Source: Glandiceps talaboti
Lineage: Eukaryota > Hemichordata > Enteropneusta > Spengelidae
NCBI RefSeq assembly: GCF_964340395.1
Contig: NC_135568.1
Location: 6,520,579 to 6,584,578 of the forward strand
DNA: 64,000 nt
Direction: 5' to 3'
Under the pieces are notes generated by a model, which was given only the letters and a program-made list of their open reading frames with translations, made no database searches and was not told where the DNA came from. Made by a program: the position numbers and the translations under genes. This document shows positions 1 through 55,227 of this stretch, piece by piece. Position 1 is the stretch's first letter; the number at the start of each line of letters is the position of its first letter.

Positions 1-3000
1 TGAGCGTAAACTTGCCTCTAAGTCGAGCTTCTACATCAGTTTCCATCTGAGTTACAATGGTTTTGAAAGCTCCAAATACTGCTTGAATCTGCCTTACATT
101 AATGATGTCAACTTCATCAAGATTCCCATCTAGATAGCGTCTGACTTGTTGTTGGATTTCATATTGTTGAGCATCTGACAGAGGTTCATATGTCACTTGA
201 CTGCGATTGGTCTATAAGAGGGTTCAAAGTTGAAAGTTGAATTTCACATGTGAATCTACACCCATTGCTTATATATGATTATTAATCATGTCCTAATTTT
301 TATAATGTGTTTATCTAGAGGGAGAGACATGACCATATATGGACATGACCATATATGGACATGACCATATATGGATGATAAGCACTTTACTAAAAGGGAT
401 AACTCATTAAAACCTGACACCCTACATTTTAGACTTTCGCAACTTGAACATAAATATGTGCAAAAATTCATTAGAAAACAAAAATCAGTTTGATGAGGAA
501 TTTACACAATAAAAACAAAAGTCGCACACAAAGATGGACTCTGAGGGTGCATCTTTAAAATCACTAACAGTATAGTAATGATGAACTAATTATCTTACCA
601 AAGTGTCATGCATAGCAAGTTCCTGTTTAAGTGACGTTATCTCCTTTTCTAATTTCTTAACTTGTAGTGCTGGATCAAAATACTCATTCACAGCAGGTTG
701 ACTGGCAATACACATTATACGAGTAGCAAATCGTAACGTTGAAATAGTTTCCTCTATTTGTGGTTCTTCACCCCAGATGTTTGCTATCATGATTGTATGA
801 CAGTTACCACCTGTAAATATAGAGATATGTTGTGTTATTCTGACCGCTTTGACCTTTGACCTCCTCTTTTGCTGGCTGGTGGGTGAGGGCATCTTAACAT
901 GGTCTCACACTATTTTCAGTAACTGGATGAGGGTGTATACTAGTAATACACCTAAAGAAATGCTTTCTGACTGGGCTAGCATTCAGATAGCCTTAGAAGG
1001 GAAGCAACTCCTGGAAATACAGGTATTTCATAAACTTCGGGTTCTGGAAAGTCATTTTATGATTTCACGTCACATAATTTTCACTCGGTTGCCAAGAAAC
1101 ACTAAATTAAAACTCTTGTTCACCTCTATTGTTCTACCAGGTCCAATCCTATCTTATCACCATGGTAACAGATTATATAAGGTTGCAAAAATTGTGCAGA
1201 TAATAAAGTTCCTAGAAAGTTGTAAAGTCACCAATGCTTCAACTTTATAAAGTCTGACCAATAGATTCCTGTATGTTTCTAGATTTTGGAACATAAAACT
1301 TTCTGCTAGATTTAATTTTATTATTAGTATAAGTATAAGTAACAATGATATATATGAGGTCTGTAACTGTTAGATGTGCATTGAAAATAGATTTAGAAAA
1401 TATTCAATCTGGCAGGATTGGCGAAATAACAAACAAGAAAATAAATAGAATTTACTTTTGGAGATCAAAATTGTACTTACCTATAGAGTCTTTCAATGCA
1501 TGTGTTAATTTAGTTTGCCTGTATGGAATATGTTCTCTCTTTCTGTCTGCTAGAGCTATTACAGTTTGTTCCAGGAAGGACAATGATTTATTAATATACA
1601 TGGCCTCCATAGCGGTTTTCCCTGCAGACTGTAGATGAAAGTAAAAAAAAATAAAAGTTATTAATTTTTGATACATGCTATTAGTTACTAATACTATACC
1701 ACAATTTTTTGTTCTTCATATTATTTTGTATTATAGTTTTACCACTAAGCTCTCATAATGAAAGATGATGAGGCTAACCTAGAAGTTGGTCATGTGGGGC
1801 CCAAGGATTAATGGCTCTTACATTTCCCCTACCATTCCCAGCATATTGCTAGTGAACGTTTACTCAAATTTATATAAAATTTGATTACGATACTGAAGCC
1901 ATTCAGAGTGTACTATGTTGTAATTTTTTTTTCACTTGTCTTCTAAAATTGGACAAAAATAAAATCTTTACTATAACGTCAACAATCGGCTGAGCTTCAA
2001 GGGCTTGAAATATTTTTCTCATGATAACAAATTTGATTTTCCTTGATGTCACTGTCTTCATGAGTAGTGAGTAATCAGGAACCAAAAATTGACTGATATA
2101 CAGAGGTCAAGGGTCACACAGTTTGAGTGAGAGTTTTAAATCGTCAGGTCCCCAAGTCACACAGTTTTGTATCCTGCTTGGCAGTGGTGTGGAGAGTTGG
2201 TGTATGTGTATATGAATATAGAGTGAAGCTACTGACATAATTATGGCCCCTTAACTGGTCAGAAAAAGAGGAAACTTGACTGACGTATAAAATAACTTAC
2301 CCCTGTCTTCCCTAGTCTTTCTGATCCTGCCAAGTCTACTAAGTTGAGTTTAGATTTCATGTACTTTGCATTTGACTCTGTTCTTGATCTGGATTCAACA
2401 TGAATGGTAAATATGCAATGTGACCGGGAAGAGACACTGTTCAAGGAATGAGCTGCAATAGCACGGTTGGTTTCACCCTGAAAGTAACAAAAAAAATATG
2501 TTACAAATGTAAAGTCCTGTTTAATTTGAAATTTCCAGAACATGTCAGTGTAAACTTGGTGGAATGAAGAAAACACATGAATTGTTTGTAAATATTATTT
2601 ATTGTAACATTTTAGCCATGGAATGTCGAAAAGGACTCTCTTGCCATATTTAAGGTGGCCATTTTCTTATTCCATGACCGATTTTTGTTATGCAGTATTT
2701 TGATGTATGGTTGACATGTGGCCATGAAGCTACTGCACTTAGGGCCCTATAGGCCTCTTTGAGGGACCAATACACATTTCAATCTATTTCTCATATCTCA
2801 AAATCTCCACAGATGGCGCCGAGCACAAAATCCCGTTCTCACCAGTGAGGGTGCTATACACAAAAATCCCATTCTCGCCACATATGGCATTATTACACAA
2901 AATTCCACAACTACCATAGAGGGCAGTCATCATAAAAAAAGTCAAATTACCTCAAATAAAAGATTTAAAGCTTCTTCTTCATTGTGTGCTAGATGGACGG

Positions 3001-4759
3001 ATAATCCTTTGACATAAACACCACCACTTTCATCCTCAACTATGGTCATTTGTGGAACTGACTGGATGGAATCAGGTAATGTTGACAACAAATCAAACAT
3101 CGTTTCATTGTAAATCTCTAGGTAGGAAATACGGACTGTGATTGCATGTTCTGGTCTGTCTTCCACTTCTCTGTAAACCTACAAAATAGAAAGACAAGAT
3201 GAATATTTGCCTTTGTTTGGCTATCAAGATGTAAAATTTTGATAACAAAATGACAGTGCTACCACTGTTTATGGTCAACAGCTGATTATTTCTAGAAAGT
3301 GAATACCATGGGATTCCAGGTGAATACATTGACACCAAATTGACACCAAGTTCAGTAGTAAGTGTGTAATTTTCAATTCATCAAAAATTACGAGAGGGAT
3401 CTGCGTTCTTCCAACTTTATTGAGGAGAACATATGCTCCTATTAAACTCCAACTTTGTACTTCAATCATAATGCATATATGAACAGTTAATTTCACTATA
3501 ATCTTACCAACAGTAAGACAGTTTTACAAAAACAAAATACTTTAAGAAACGAACTGTTCACCACTTTCTGATTGTTGTAAGAAAAAAGTGTTCAAATATC
3601 TAAAACAGACAATATACACTGTCAATGTTTTTTTTCATTCTGAGAGGGGTAGGTTGATGCACGAGGGTGCCCCAACATGGCATACTTTAAATAGTAAATA
3701 TAATGCCATACCTGTGCTATGGCCCTGGGTATAACTCCCCCATGTTTATAATTCTCTGTAGCTGTTATTCTGAGAGGGGTAGGTTGATGCACGAGGGCGC
3801 CCTAACATGGCATATTTTAAATATAGTGACATACCTGTGCTATGGCTCTGGGTATAACTCCCCTATGTTTATAATTCTCTGTAGCTCCTGTCATGGTAAA
3901 TGTTTTTCCAGCACCAGTCTGTCCGTAACACAGCAGCGTTCCATTGTAACCGTCTAATAGATTCGTGACCATACCAGATGCAACGCTGTCGTAAAGTTCG
4001 TCCTGACTGGCATTATGTAGAATTCCATCCATTTTAAATGACCAGTCCAACAACTGATTGTTGACCACTCCTCGTCTGTTGTCTTTTCTGCCATGGATGT
4101 TAACAGTCTGGTGAGAAAAGGTCAGAGATCAATGACAATTCAAATAATACTTCCAGGATTCTTCCCATTTTTTTTTTGGATTCTAAACATTAAACAAATA
4201 TTATAAATATGGCAATACTGAAACCAGCTCTACTAGCCTTTTTTGTCTTTGTAGGCAATCATTGGCCAATGGTGATATGGCCTGTGAGGAAATCACAATT
4301 CCAATGTGCCGTAGTATTGGATACGATATGACTCAAATGTTGACAAATAAGAAACTTCTGCAGACAATTTTAAAGGGGAAAAGATTGACACTGTAAACGA
4401 AAGCTTTAGATCAATTACTTTTTACTTTGTAAGTGTAAAATGAATAGCTTCAAGTAACCTACATATAGTATACTACAGTATAGCTGTGATGATAGGAATG
4501 ATGACTGAAGCCCTACAAGTACACTCTATTGCACCATTAATCAGATAACAGTTGTTTTGTGACTTGACAAATTCTTGCTGTCAAAGTTTCAAGCATTCTC
4601 TTATAAGATTAATGGCATCACCATCAAACACTGAGCACTGTTGTTCCTTACCTTTCCATCCGGCATGAACTGCAGCATATCATGAGCAAAGTGAGCAGTG
4701 GGTCGTGTACGGGCATACACATGAACCCGATTTTTCCTGCCTCGACTGTCTGCACTCAT
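1..4759 (-). CDS. KIF9: KIF9, kinesin family member 9 (5' part; motor domain complete, C-terminus outside window)
   Basis: Plus-end microtubule motor of the kinesin-9 family, which acts in motile cilia and flagella (family knowledge). Coding exons, read on the minus strand, are 4652-4759 (ATG at 4759), 3835-4107, 2951-3178, 2301-2477, 1481-1628, 599-810 and 1-211 (continues off the edge). All junctions are GT-AG and phases agree, giving about 452 codons. Visible motifs are the P-loop GQTGAGKT (residues about 98-105), switch I NSVSSRSH (about 216-223), switch II DLAGSE (about 251-256), YINKSLSFLEQ and the HIPYRQTKLTHALKDS microtubule-binding segment. These are followed by the neck and charged helices (VKKLEKEITSLKQELAMHD). 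RRGVVNNQ, TENYKHRG and MTIVE match human KIF9 as I recall it, which separates it from KIF6 and other kinesins. It is transcribed divergently from ALS2. The intron beside exon 2 carries a duplicated copy of that exon's 3' end. Confidence 0.95.
333..374. promoter_or_regulatory. Three perfect CArG boxes (CCATATATGG) in a 16-bp tandem repeat
   Basis: CCATATATGG occurs at 333-342, 349-358 and 365-374 as a head-to-tail repeat of the 16-mer ATGACCATATATGGAC. The decamer fits the serum response factor consensus CC(A/T)6GG exactly and is a palindrome. It lies in a KIF9 intron. A single further copy in the same flanking context is at 18109-18118 in ALS2 intron 1. Function is not shown by sequence alone. 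Confidence 0.55.
811..1480. other. KIF9 intron between motor exons
   Basis: Intron with a GT donor at 1480 and an AG acceptor at 811 on the minus strand. No conserved motif, RNA gene or repeat was recognised. Open frames on either strand here show no protein similarity I can recognise. Confidence 0.6.
2790..2935. repeat. Degenerate tandem repeat in a KIF9 intron
   Basis: About three diverged units of roughly 50 bp share the phrase acacaaaatcccgttctc and a following agtgagggtgct-like segment (2822, 2859 and 2895 onward). The array abuts the donor side of the exon that starts at 2951. Confidence 0.5.
3636..3886. repeat. Tandem duplication copying the 3' end and donor of KIF9 exon 2
   Basis: Two copies of about 125-130 bp lie head to tail: 3636-3763 and 3766-3886. 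They share tgagaggggtaggttgatgc, the splice donor (on minus, CACAG then gtatg) and about 50 nt of exon 2 coding sequence (the TENYKHRGVIPRAIAQ segment). The inner copy (3766-3886) belongs to the functional exon 3835-4107. The outer copy is a truncated exon with an intact donor but no acceptor, so it is not a usable exon on its own. Copy 2 is 7 bp shorter within the intronic part. Confidence 0.85.
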
Positions 4760-6200
4760 TTTGCCTTAGCTTTAGCCTTTGTATGGCTTCACTATATTAA
4801 ATGTTGTACCTACAATCGAAGTGTGTGGAAATTTTGTGATGAGTATCTTATAAAAATACAGTAAATGTATTGTTGATAGAGAAAATCTAAAGAAAAAAAC
4901 ATTTATCTTATAAATGTGGAATAATATTTCAGGGTGGGTAGGGTGGAAATAGACTGTGAGATATTGCATGTTGTGTTGTTCAGTCATAAACAAGCCTCTT
5001 AATAGGGAGGCACAACATGTCATATCTTACAGGTGAGGTAGGGGTGGGGTGTGAGTTATATCCTGCTCATTTATTGACCTAGAAAAACATCTAGTCAGTG
5101 ACACACATATAGGTGAGTATTATAGTAATTAATATGGTAATGTACATTTTTTAAAATTGAAATACATATGTTGATTATTCTAATTGATGACATTATCATA
5201 GAAACCAAAGATTGGCATTGTAAAAATACCTCTACAGAAATATCTGCTGGGGTGCCAAAACATTCATTGTAGTGGCAGCTCCTCCCAATAACTAGTTACA
5301 CACATTGTGTGTTTTTATGCAAGAGGTATCAAGTACATCCACAATCACATATCTTTCAACCTAGAGTTGCAACTTAACTTTAATACACAAATGTGTGTTT
5401 TTTGGCTAACAACAAAGAATGCAATTTTCATAGATTATAATGTAATTGTATTTTGATTATCAAAATAAACAAATATTAAAACAGAATAATATTTCACTTG
5501 AAAAAGATTACTAATTGTAAAGCAAACGAAATAAAACAAATTTGATGTGAGTCAAATTATTATGTTTTGTGTCATGCTTATATTATTATTTTGGATTATG
5601 CCCTGATTGAAAAATTAGATTTCTAAAACATGAACTTGTGTATCTATCAATATCACACTCATCTCAGTACACAGTCCTACACAGCCAGACTGCTTGAACA
5701 TGGTTTCCTCAACATTCTGGACACTTTTAGCAGCAACTGACTGGCTATACATCATTGTCACCAAAACAACTACTCTTGGTGATTTCGTATGTTCTCGCGA
5801 TAGAAAACTTGTAATTAATCGGTGGATTGATGACAACGCATCGACCTATAAATAGAGACCCATATCACTGGCCATTACTGCTGACAGTGGACGAAGTGTA
5901 CCCCAGCAATGTACACCGTGTTTCTACCCCAACATCAACATGTATCTTTCTATGACCGACCCACAACACATTTGATTTAAATAGCGGCTTTTCTGTTACT
6001 AACTGAACGATATACGCTCCGCAGCTTCACTTACCTGATCAGATATATAGGAAGATTTTTTACGGAATTGTGTCCGCTTGATGTTGAAGCAAAGAAACCA
6101 AACAACAGAGAGCGAACGCAACGTAATGCAGATTTTGTTTTCACACCACTCGTTGTTAGGCCAACAGGGCGACTGTTCTTAAATCTTTCCTCCAGTAATG
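4760..6200 (-). other. KIF9 5' untranslated region with a probable first intron
   Basis: No coding exon is seen between the KIF9 ATG and ALS2. On the minus strand there is a strong donor (ATCAG then gtaagtgaag) at 6035/6034. A plausible acceptor (gattgtag) lies near 4808, about 50 nt before the ATG. This suggests a noncoding first exon ending at 6035 and an intron of about 1.2 kb. The rest of the stretch is AT-rich and holds one small foldback element (4954-5032). The inference rests on splice-site strength only; the transcription start is not defined. Confidence 0.4.
4954..5032. mobile_element. Small foldback element (CTGTAAG-end family), copy 1
   Basis: The sequence begins ctgtgagatattgcatgttg and ends in its near-perfect inverse (caacatgtcatatcttacag), with arms of about 22 bp around a 35-bp loop. 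Related copies lie at 51687-51753 and 55129-55223. There is no coding capacity. The shared ends and dispersed positions suggest a miniature inverted-repeat transposable element (MITE). Confidence 0.6.
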
Positions 6201-6567
6201 ACTCGCACTGGAGATAAGAAAAACGGGAACAGAAAGACTTAGTCTAATAGTTTCGGATAAAATATTTCATATCTGATACTATTTTTTTCTTTAAAATCTA
6301 CATTGATACTCTCGATATATTACTTTTTAATGTGAAGACATCAACTAGTTTATTTTCAGAAATTTTCTGCACACGTGAGACTGAAACATCGCCTTGTTCG
6401 AAACTGCCGTCCTCACAAACACATAAATATGTAAATTTACATTGAACTTCCGGTCTACGACTTCCCGTGAACAGCCAGCCAGAGAAATGTTGTGAAGGTA
6501 TGAGTACATTGTTGCCGCTAGCTGTCACCACTGTGGTCCCCTGTTTTAGATAAATTATTCATCAGCG
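6036..6567. promoter_or_regulatory. Shared upstream region of divergent KIF9 and ALS2
   Basis: KIF9 (minus) and ALS2 (plus) start within 1.8 kb of each other, or within about 530 bp if the KIF9 noncoding exon ending at 6035 is real. The interval has several CpGs (around 6090-6200 and 6380-6530), unlike the AT-rich introns on either side. I found no convincing RFX X-box or TATA box here. A bidirectional promoter is inferred from gene orientation only. Confidence 0.45.
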
Positions 6568-50124
<43,557 letters not shown>

Positions 50125-51686
50125 GAGTGGTACCCCCTGGATTAGATTACAGTTTCACAACATAAGATATGAGATGGTAAACCCAGCGATTTGAATATGA
50201 AGTGGATGGATTCTTGTAGAATCATAATGTAATTTTTGAAACTTGTAAAGATAAAATGGATGGAAATATGTAATTGTAAATGTACTGGTATTAATGGAAT
50301 AGTAACAGTAACTCTAATGTTTGACAAATTCTAAGTGTGCTGTTTGAAAGTGTAAGGCATTGTAATGGCTGATATGCAGCGCAAACTTTCCCTCCAAAAA
50401 TTTTGGGAAAAATAAACTTTTTTTTTTGGTAAATTTTTTGCCAATTTCACTATAAAGTTATGTTGGATTTGCATAAACATTTTTCAAGATGTGGTGTCAA
50501 AATTTTGATCAAAAATCACATTTATCATAAGTAGCACTTTTCAGAAATTTGGAGTTGTAGTGTTTTTCTTTGTATGTCTTGACCGGATAAAGAGGAAAGG
50601 TTAAAAGTTGTAAATTCCTACCTACATCCTGTGTAGCTGGAGTTCTTTTGAGCTTCACAACTCAGTTGGGATTTCTTTGAGACAGCTTCAACACTAGGGT
50701 GTGCTATGTAGGACGCCCCCAACGTTATATTGTGTGCTGTTTTCATCTTTTGTTTTTGGAGTACAATAGTGTAAATCTGAGCGAGCAAAAACTTAAAATT
50801 ATAACGTAGGTATGGATATAGATTAAAAATTAAGAAACAAGAAATACTAAAAAAAAAAAAAAAAAGAACAGAATAATTAATGAATTGTAGACATTCTTGT
50901 CTGAGAAGATTGGTGAAAAAATAGCTGCTATTTTTGTGTGTACTTACACTAGAATATATTTGTAGTTGCTACTTAGAAATACAGAATGGGAGCTGCAATG
51001 CCATGTATGTATCTGTACATGTTGTATTTGACTTTAAGTAATGTGCTGCAAATGAAGGTTTCAAAATTTGCATAAAAACAAAAGTTTTGCAAATAATGGT
51101 CACAAGTGGCAGCAAACATCTAGGGTATTTTGAAGCTTAAAATTGGAGATATTTTATTTTTACCCAGAGTTTATTTTTGGCTATTAGTATCTCATAAGTC
51201 TTTGCCAAGTGGATTCATAACATTACTTGGATGTGCTATCTATTGGGCTATGTTTTTTTGCAACCCATCGGTCTCAAACTAGATAATCTACCAGTAACTT
51301 GGAACTCATGATACCTGGGCCCAAGAGTAGGATACTGGGAAAAACAAAGGTGGTTGACCTTTGACCTTAAAATAGGGGTAACAAATTGAAGAATTTGATC
51401 CAGTGTTATTTCTTCTCTGTAATTGGGATATGAAACAAGATATTTTTATCTGAAAACCACTTTTTCTGTAACTGCCCTCAGAACATATCAATGTTTCCTT
51501 GATTTCAAAAAAGTGACTTTTTCAAAGTTCCATGGTGCATATCCATACCAACAATAAGGTATATCTGTGTTGATAGAAGATTTCAAACTGTTAAAAGAAA
51601 ATGAAAAGTAATATTTTTCACTCACTCCAGCTGCTGTAGCATAAGTATTACATTGTAAATTTGTTTCCAGTTTCCAGAAATCTAAA

Positions 51687-51753
51687 CTGTAAGGTATGCT
51701 GTGACAGCGCCCTCACACATCGGTCAACCCCTCCCACACAACATATCTTACAG
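51687..51753. mobile_element. Small foldback element (CTGTAAG-end family), copy 2
   Basis: Begins ctgtaaggtatgctgtgaca and ends acacaacatatcttacag. The interior gcgccctcacacatcggtca is shared with the copy at 55129-55223. Confidence 0.6.
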
Positions 51754-52079
51754 TCTACCAGAGATAATATAACTCATATTCACATGTTAGTTAGGTAAAT
51801 GAATATTTTGTTGTGCCGTTCAAAATATAATGACAATCACTTGAGTGTATTCATAGACATTGGATTGTGCATGTTATGCCATGTAAACCTTACCAACAAG
51901 TAATACTTGGCTGAACACCAATTTGTTCCAGCTAGAGAGATGTATACGTCCAAAAAAACTGAAGAAACACTAACAGAGTTAAATTCCAAATGAAAGGATA
52001 AATACAAAAATATTGTAAAAGGACTTGGGATTCACTCATGCATAGTTTGGAATTTATTCACTATCACTAGCATGTTCAG

Positions 52080-52345
52080 AATATAGAATTGTTCTGAATA
52101 GGGAGTATTTCAGAATAGAGAGGTGTCCAGAATAGGGAGTATTTCAGAATAAAGAGGTGTTCAGGTGTTCAGAATAGGGAGTATTTCAGAATAAGGAGGT
52201 GTTCAGAAAAGGAAGGATTTCAAAATAGAGAGATGTTCAGACAAGAGAAGAGATCAGATTAGAGAGGTGCTCAGAATAGAGTTCAGACAAGTGGGGTGTT
52301 CAGAATAGAGTGGTGTTCAGAATAGGGAGGTGTTTTGAATAGTGG
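52080..52345. repeat. Purine-rich tandem repeat (cagaatagggagtatttcagaata-like)
   Basis: About ten diverged units of 17-40 bp are built on gttcagaatagggagg and tatttcagaata. It is downstream of ALS2. Confidence 0.7.
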
Positions 52346-52984
52346 GATGGTTTCATGCTGACATGTTTCACTGTAATTTGAACACTTGCTGCATTGGTTC
52401 ACATGGATGACATAGTTCATCATATGATGGGTTGGGGAGGGATAAATGTATGGTCACCACACAACACAAGAACTAACGTCAGGGTTATATTCAAAGTAGA
52501 ATGTATAAAAACATGAATGACAGCTAAATTGTTTACATTTAAAGAATGTAGCAGTTGTCGCTAGATATCATATACACTCTACTCTGATCATAACTTGATA
52601 TTGGTTCTCACAAACAGAGTACTACTAGAATCACTGCGTAATGACTGTGTTTTGTACCTAACACAGATTTGTTTGTTTTGTAAGTGCAATGTTTTTATTT
52701 CTAGCAGATTTAGATTTAGATTATATGAAAGCAAAGTTTGATATAGAATATTTTATGTATTAAATTTAAAATGTGTTTTATTTGTATATTTTGTTCTGAT
52801 ATTTACAAGCATAGCACTGTAGATGTACACCCCTATTAGTGTATAATGGTATTGCCTGTTCTTTCAGTAGTGGACTGTTCCATTTAAGTTGGAGAGGTGT
52901 CAGCTAAATTATGAGAAGTACTACTTAATGTAACATTTGGTTCCAGGATGTGTGTTTATGAAGATTTTTTCTTCAATTTTAGAA

Positions 52985-53345
52985 TGATTGTGATTTGAAT
53001 TTTTGTGTTTTTGCATATTAGATGAGTCAATCATTTGATGATTGACTGCTGGTTGTATTTGCATGTTAGACAAGTTACACCTGTGTACTTTCAAGTCTTT
53101 CATTGGATGACTGACTTTACTGTTGATATTTGCATATTAGACAAGTTACAACTGTACATTTCTGAGTCTATCATTGCATATTAGACCAAGTACAAGTGAT
53201 TGTGATGTTATTTCTGGGTTTAATTGCATATAGATAAGTTACACCTGTAAATTTGCAAGTCTATGATTGGATGACTGACTTTCCTGTTTTCATTTATTTG
53301 CATATTAGACAACTAACACCTGTAAATTTGCAAGTTTCTTATTGG
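52985..53345. repeat. Tandem repeat, about 75-90-bp units
   Basis: Four to five diverged units share tttgcatattagacaagtta, cacctgtaaatttgcaagtc and attggatgactgacttt. Confidence 0.65.
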
Positions 53346-53824
53346 ATTATTTATTTTGCTGGTTTTTGCTTGATACATAGTTTACAATGGACTTCCATAG
53401 ATTTTAATTATTTTAAAATGTTTTACAGGGTTTCTTCAGATTTACTTAATTTATTATTGTTATTTCACAAGGTGTTTTTTGTTTGGTAATAGTTCAAGTA
53501 ATACCTGGAAAGTGTTGAATTTTGAAGTAATTAACTTTTAAAAAACTAAAAAGGTATGTATTTTCAAGTTGCATTATGCTTTAGCTTTCATTACATTGTT
53601 CAACTTTAATTTCATTCATTTTTAGATGACACATGAAAAGTATGATGCAAATTGATGTGTACCAACAACAGGGCTACAATGATCAACAATTTTGGTGAAT
53701 CTGTTGAAAATCCAAGCAGAAGTTGTGTTTATGTGATCATTGTGTACAGTCAATAATATTGACAAAATAATTCATTCAGTGAGAAATAAAACCATCATGT
53801 TTGGCAAGTTCGCCAGTTTTGGGA

Positions 53825-54120
53825 TAAAAATGAAGTGATGTCACCAGTTCATGTTGTGACATCACATTGTGTTGTCACAAAGCTATGACATCATCAGTTT
53901 ACATATATGTGATTCAAAAATTTCATGTTGTCACCAGTTTGTGTAGCTGCAGTGCTGTGACATTGTGTTGTTACAAAGCTATGACATCATCAATTTATGT
54001 ATACGTGATTCAAAATCTTGTGATGTCACCAGTTCATGTAGTTGCTGTGCTGTGACATCATAATATTGTATTGTCACAAAGCTATGACATCACCAGTTTA
54101 TGTATTTGTGATTAAAAATA
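53825..54120. repeat. Tandem repeat, about 90-95-bp units rich in TGACATCA
   Basis: Three units share gatgtcaccagttcatgt, gctgtgacatca, attgtgttgtcacaaagcta and tgacatcatcagttta. The TGACATCA octamer is the reverse complement of TGATGTCA, the core of the unrelated minisatellite at 10380-11280. Confidence 0.7.
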
Positions 54121-54765
54121 GTTCAGATGAAGGAATCAATTTAAGATTTCCACAAGGGATTGAGGAAAGTATATGTTGGTCAATTTTGACAATTACATCG
54201 TAAATACCCCTATAAGTCAAAGGTATTGATGGGAAGTTTGAGCAATATCACACACACATCTCGTACTTTGTTATGCTTCAAAACGCTGCCAATTTTCAAT
54301 TTTGTTGAATTCAAATAATTTGCCAGATGTGGTTTATCTTAAAATAGGACTAGAAATATAAGCATTTACAAATTTCAGCTTTTTGTATTTTTTTGCGTAA
54401 AAAGCTTTGAGCCAGTTAGTAGATTGATAGATTGTTAGTAATTGGATTATGTCCATGGTTGTCAACAGTACTCGGTCTTGTTGTGGCAAGATAAATGTAA
54501 AATATTAGTCGCTATTATTAGAGTGAGGCAATTCATCAAATAATTATGTAAAAATTAATTTGCATACTTCGTAATTGGAGGTGTAACGTAGAAGTGAGTG
54601 TTTTCGAAATCATGATTTTAGTCAAATTTTGTTTAAATACAGTTGAAAAGCACGGCTCACTGCAAGGTCTTTCAATGCTGCCCATGTATGTGTGTATGTA
54701 CGTGTTATGTGTTCACATTTGGCTGTAGCACAATATCATACTGCTATTTCAACAAATGAACTTCA

Positions 54766-54771
54766 AATAAA
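54766..54771 (+). terminator. Candidate ALS2 polyadenylation signal AATAAA
   Basis: AATAAA with a downstream GT/T-rich element about 25-45 nt later. If used, the ALS2 3' untranslated region is about 4.6 kb. An earlier AATAAA (50411) would make it about 0.3 kb. Confidence 0.4.
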
Positions 54772-55128
54772 ATGGTGCACACAGTCAACAATTTGGTTGT
54801 GTTTGTCTTTTATATGAGTGATTCTGTATTACTTCGTCTAAGAAGTGAGCTCAATATACAAAAACAAAAGTTCAATTAGCAGGGCATTTACAAGAAACTG
54901 AGTTTGACTTTGACCTCCATATTCAAGGTCAAATAGCAAATTGGTCAATGAACTATGAAGTTTTGTATCTAGAGACACCATTCAAATTTACATTTTATCT
55001 TTGCCATACAACACACCAGTGTGGGGGCTATGTCTTCAATGAAGGCTAAGTTGTCATTTTAAACATTACTTTATCATTCTCTCGACAGCAATGATTTCAG
55101 AAAGCTTTCGGTACATGTATCACACAGT

Positions 55129-55223
55129 CTGTAAGGTACGCTGTGACAGGTGCCCTCACACATCGGTCAAAACCTCAGAGAGAGGAGGCCAGTGAGGGCG
55201 GAACAGCATGACATATCTTACAG
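55129..55223. mobile_element. Small foldback element (CTGTAAG-end family), copy 3, at the JMJD4 stop
   Basis: Begins ctgtaaggtacgctgtgaca and ends gcatgacatatcttacag. The arms also pair through ggtgccctcac and gtgagggcgg. It ends 4 bp from the JMJD4 stop codon (55228-55230), so it forms the start of the JMJD4 3' untranslated region. Confidence 0.65.
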
Positions 55224-55227
55224 TCTA

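Larger units (their letters stand above)
50125..54790 (+). other. ALS2 3' untranslated / convergent intergenic region
   Basis: No coding sequence follows the ALS2 stop. Candidate polyadenylation signals are AATAAA at 50411-50416 and, better placed before a GT/T-rich tract (ggttgtgtttgtctttt), AATAAA at 54766-54771. The region holds tandem arrays at 52080-52345, 52985-53345 and 53825-54120 and one small hairpin element at 51687-51753. JMJD4 ends from the other side at 55228. Confidence 0.55.

Noticed and set aside
3703-3770. Second copy of KIF9 exon 2 end as an alternative exon
   Set aside because: Has a donor but no acceptor or upstream exon part; interpreted as a duplication fragment.
6298-6531. 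77-codon minus-strand frame in the KIF9/ALS2 interval
   Set aside because: No domain, no splice connection to KIF9 that keeps a frame, and it occupies the likely promoter.
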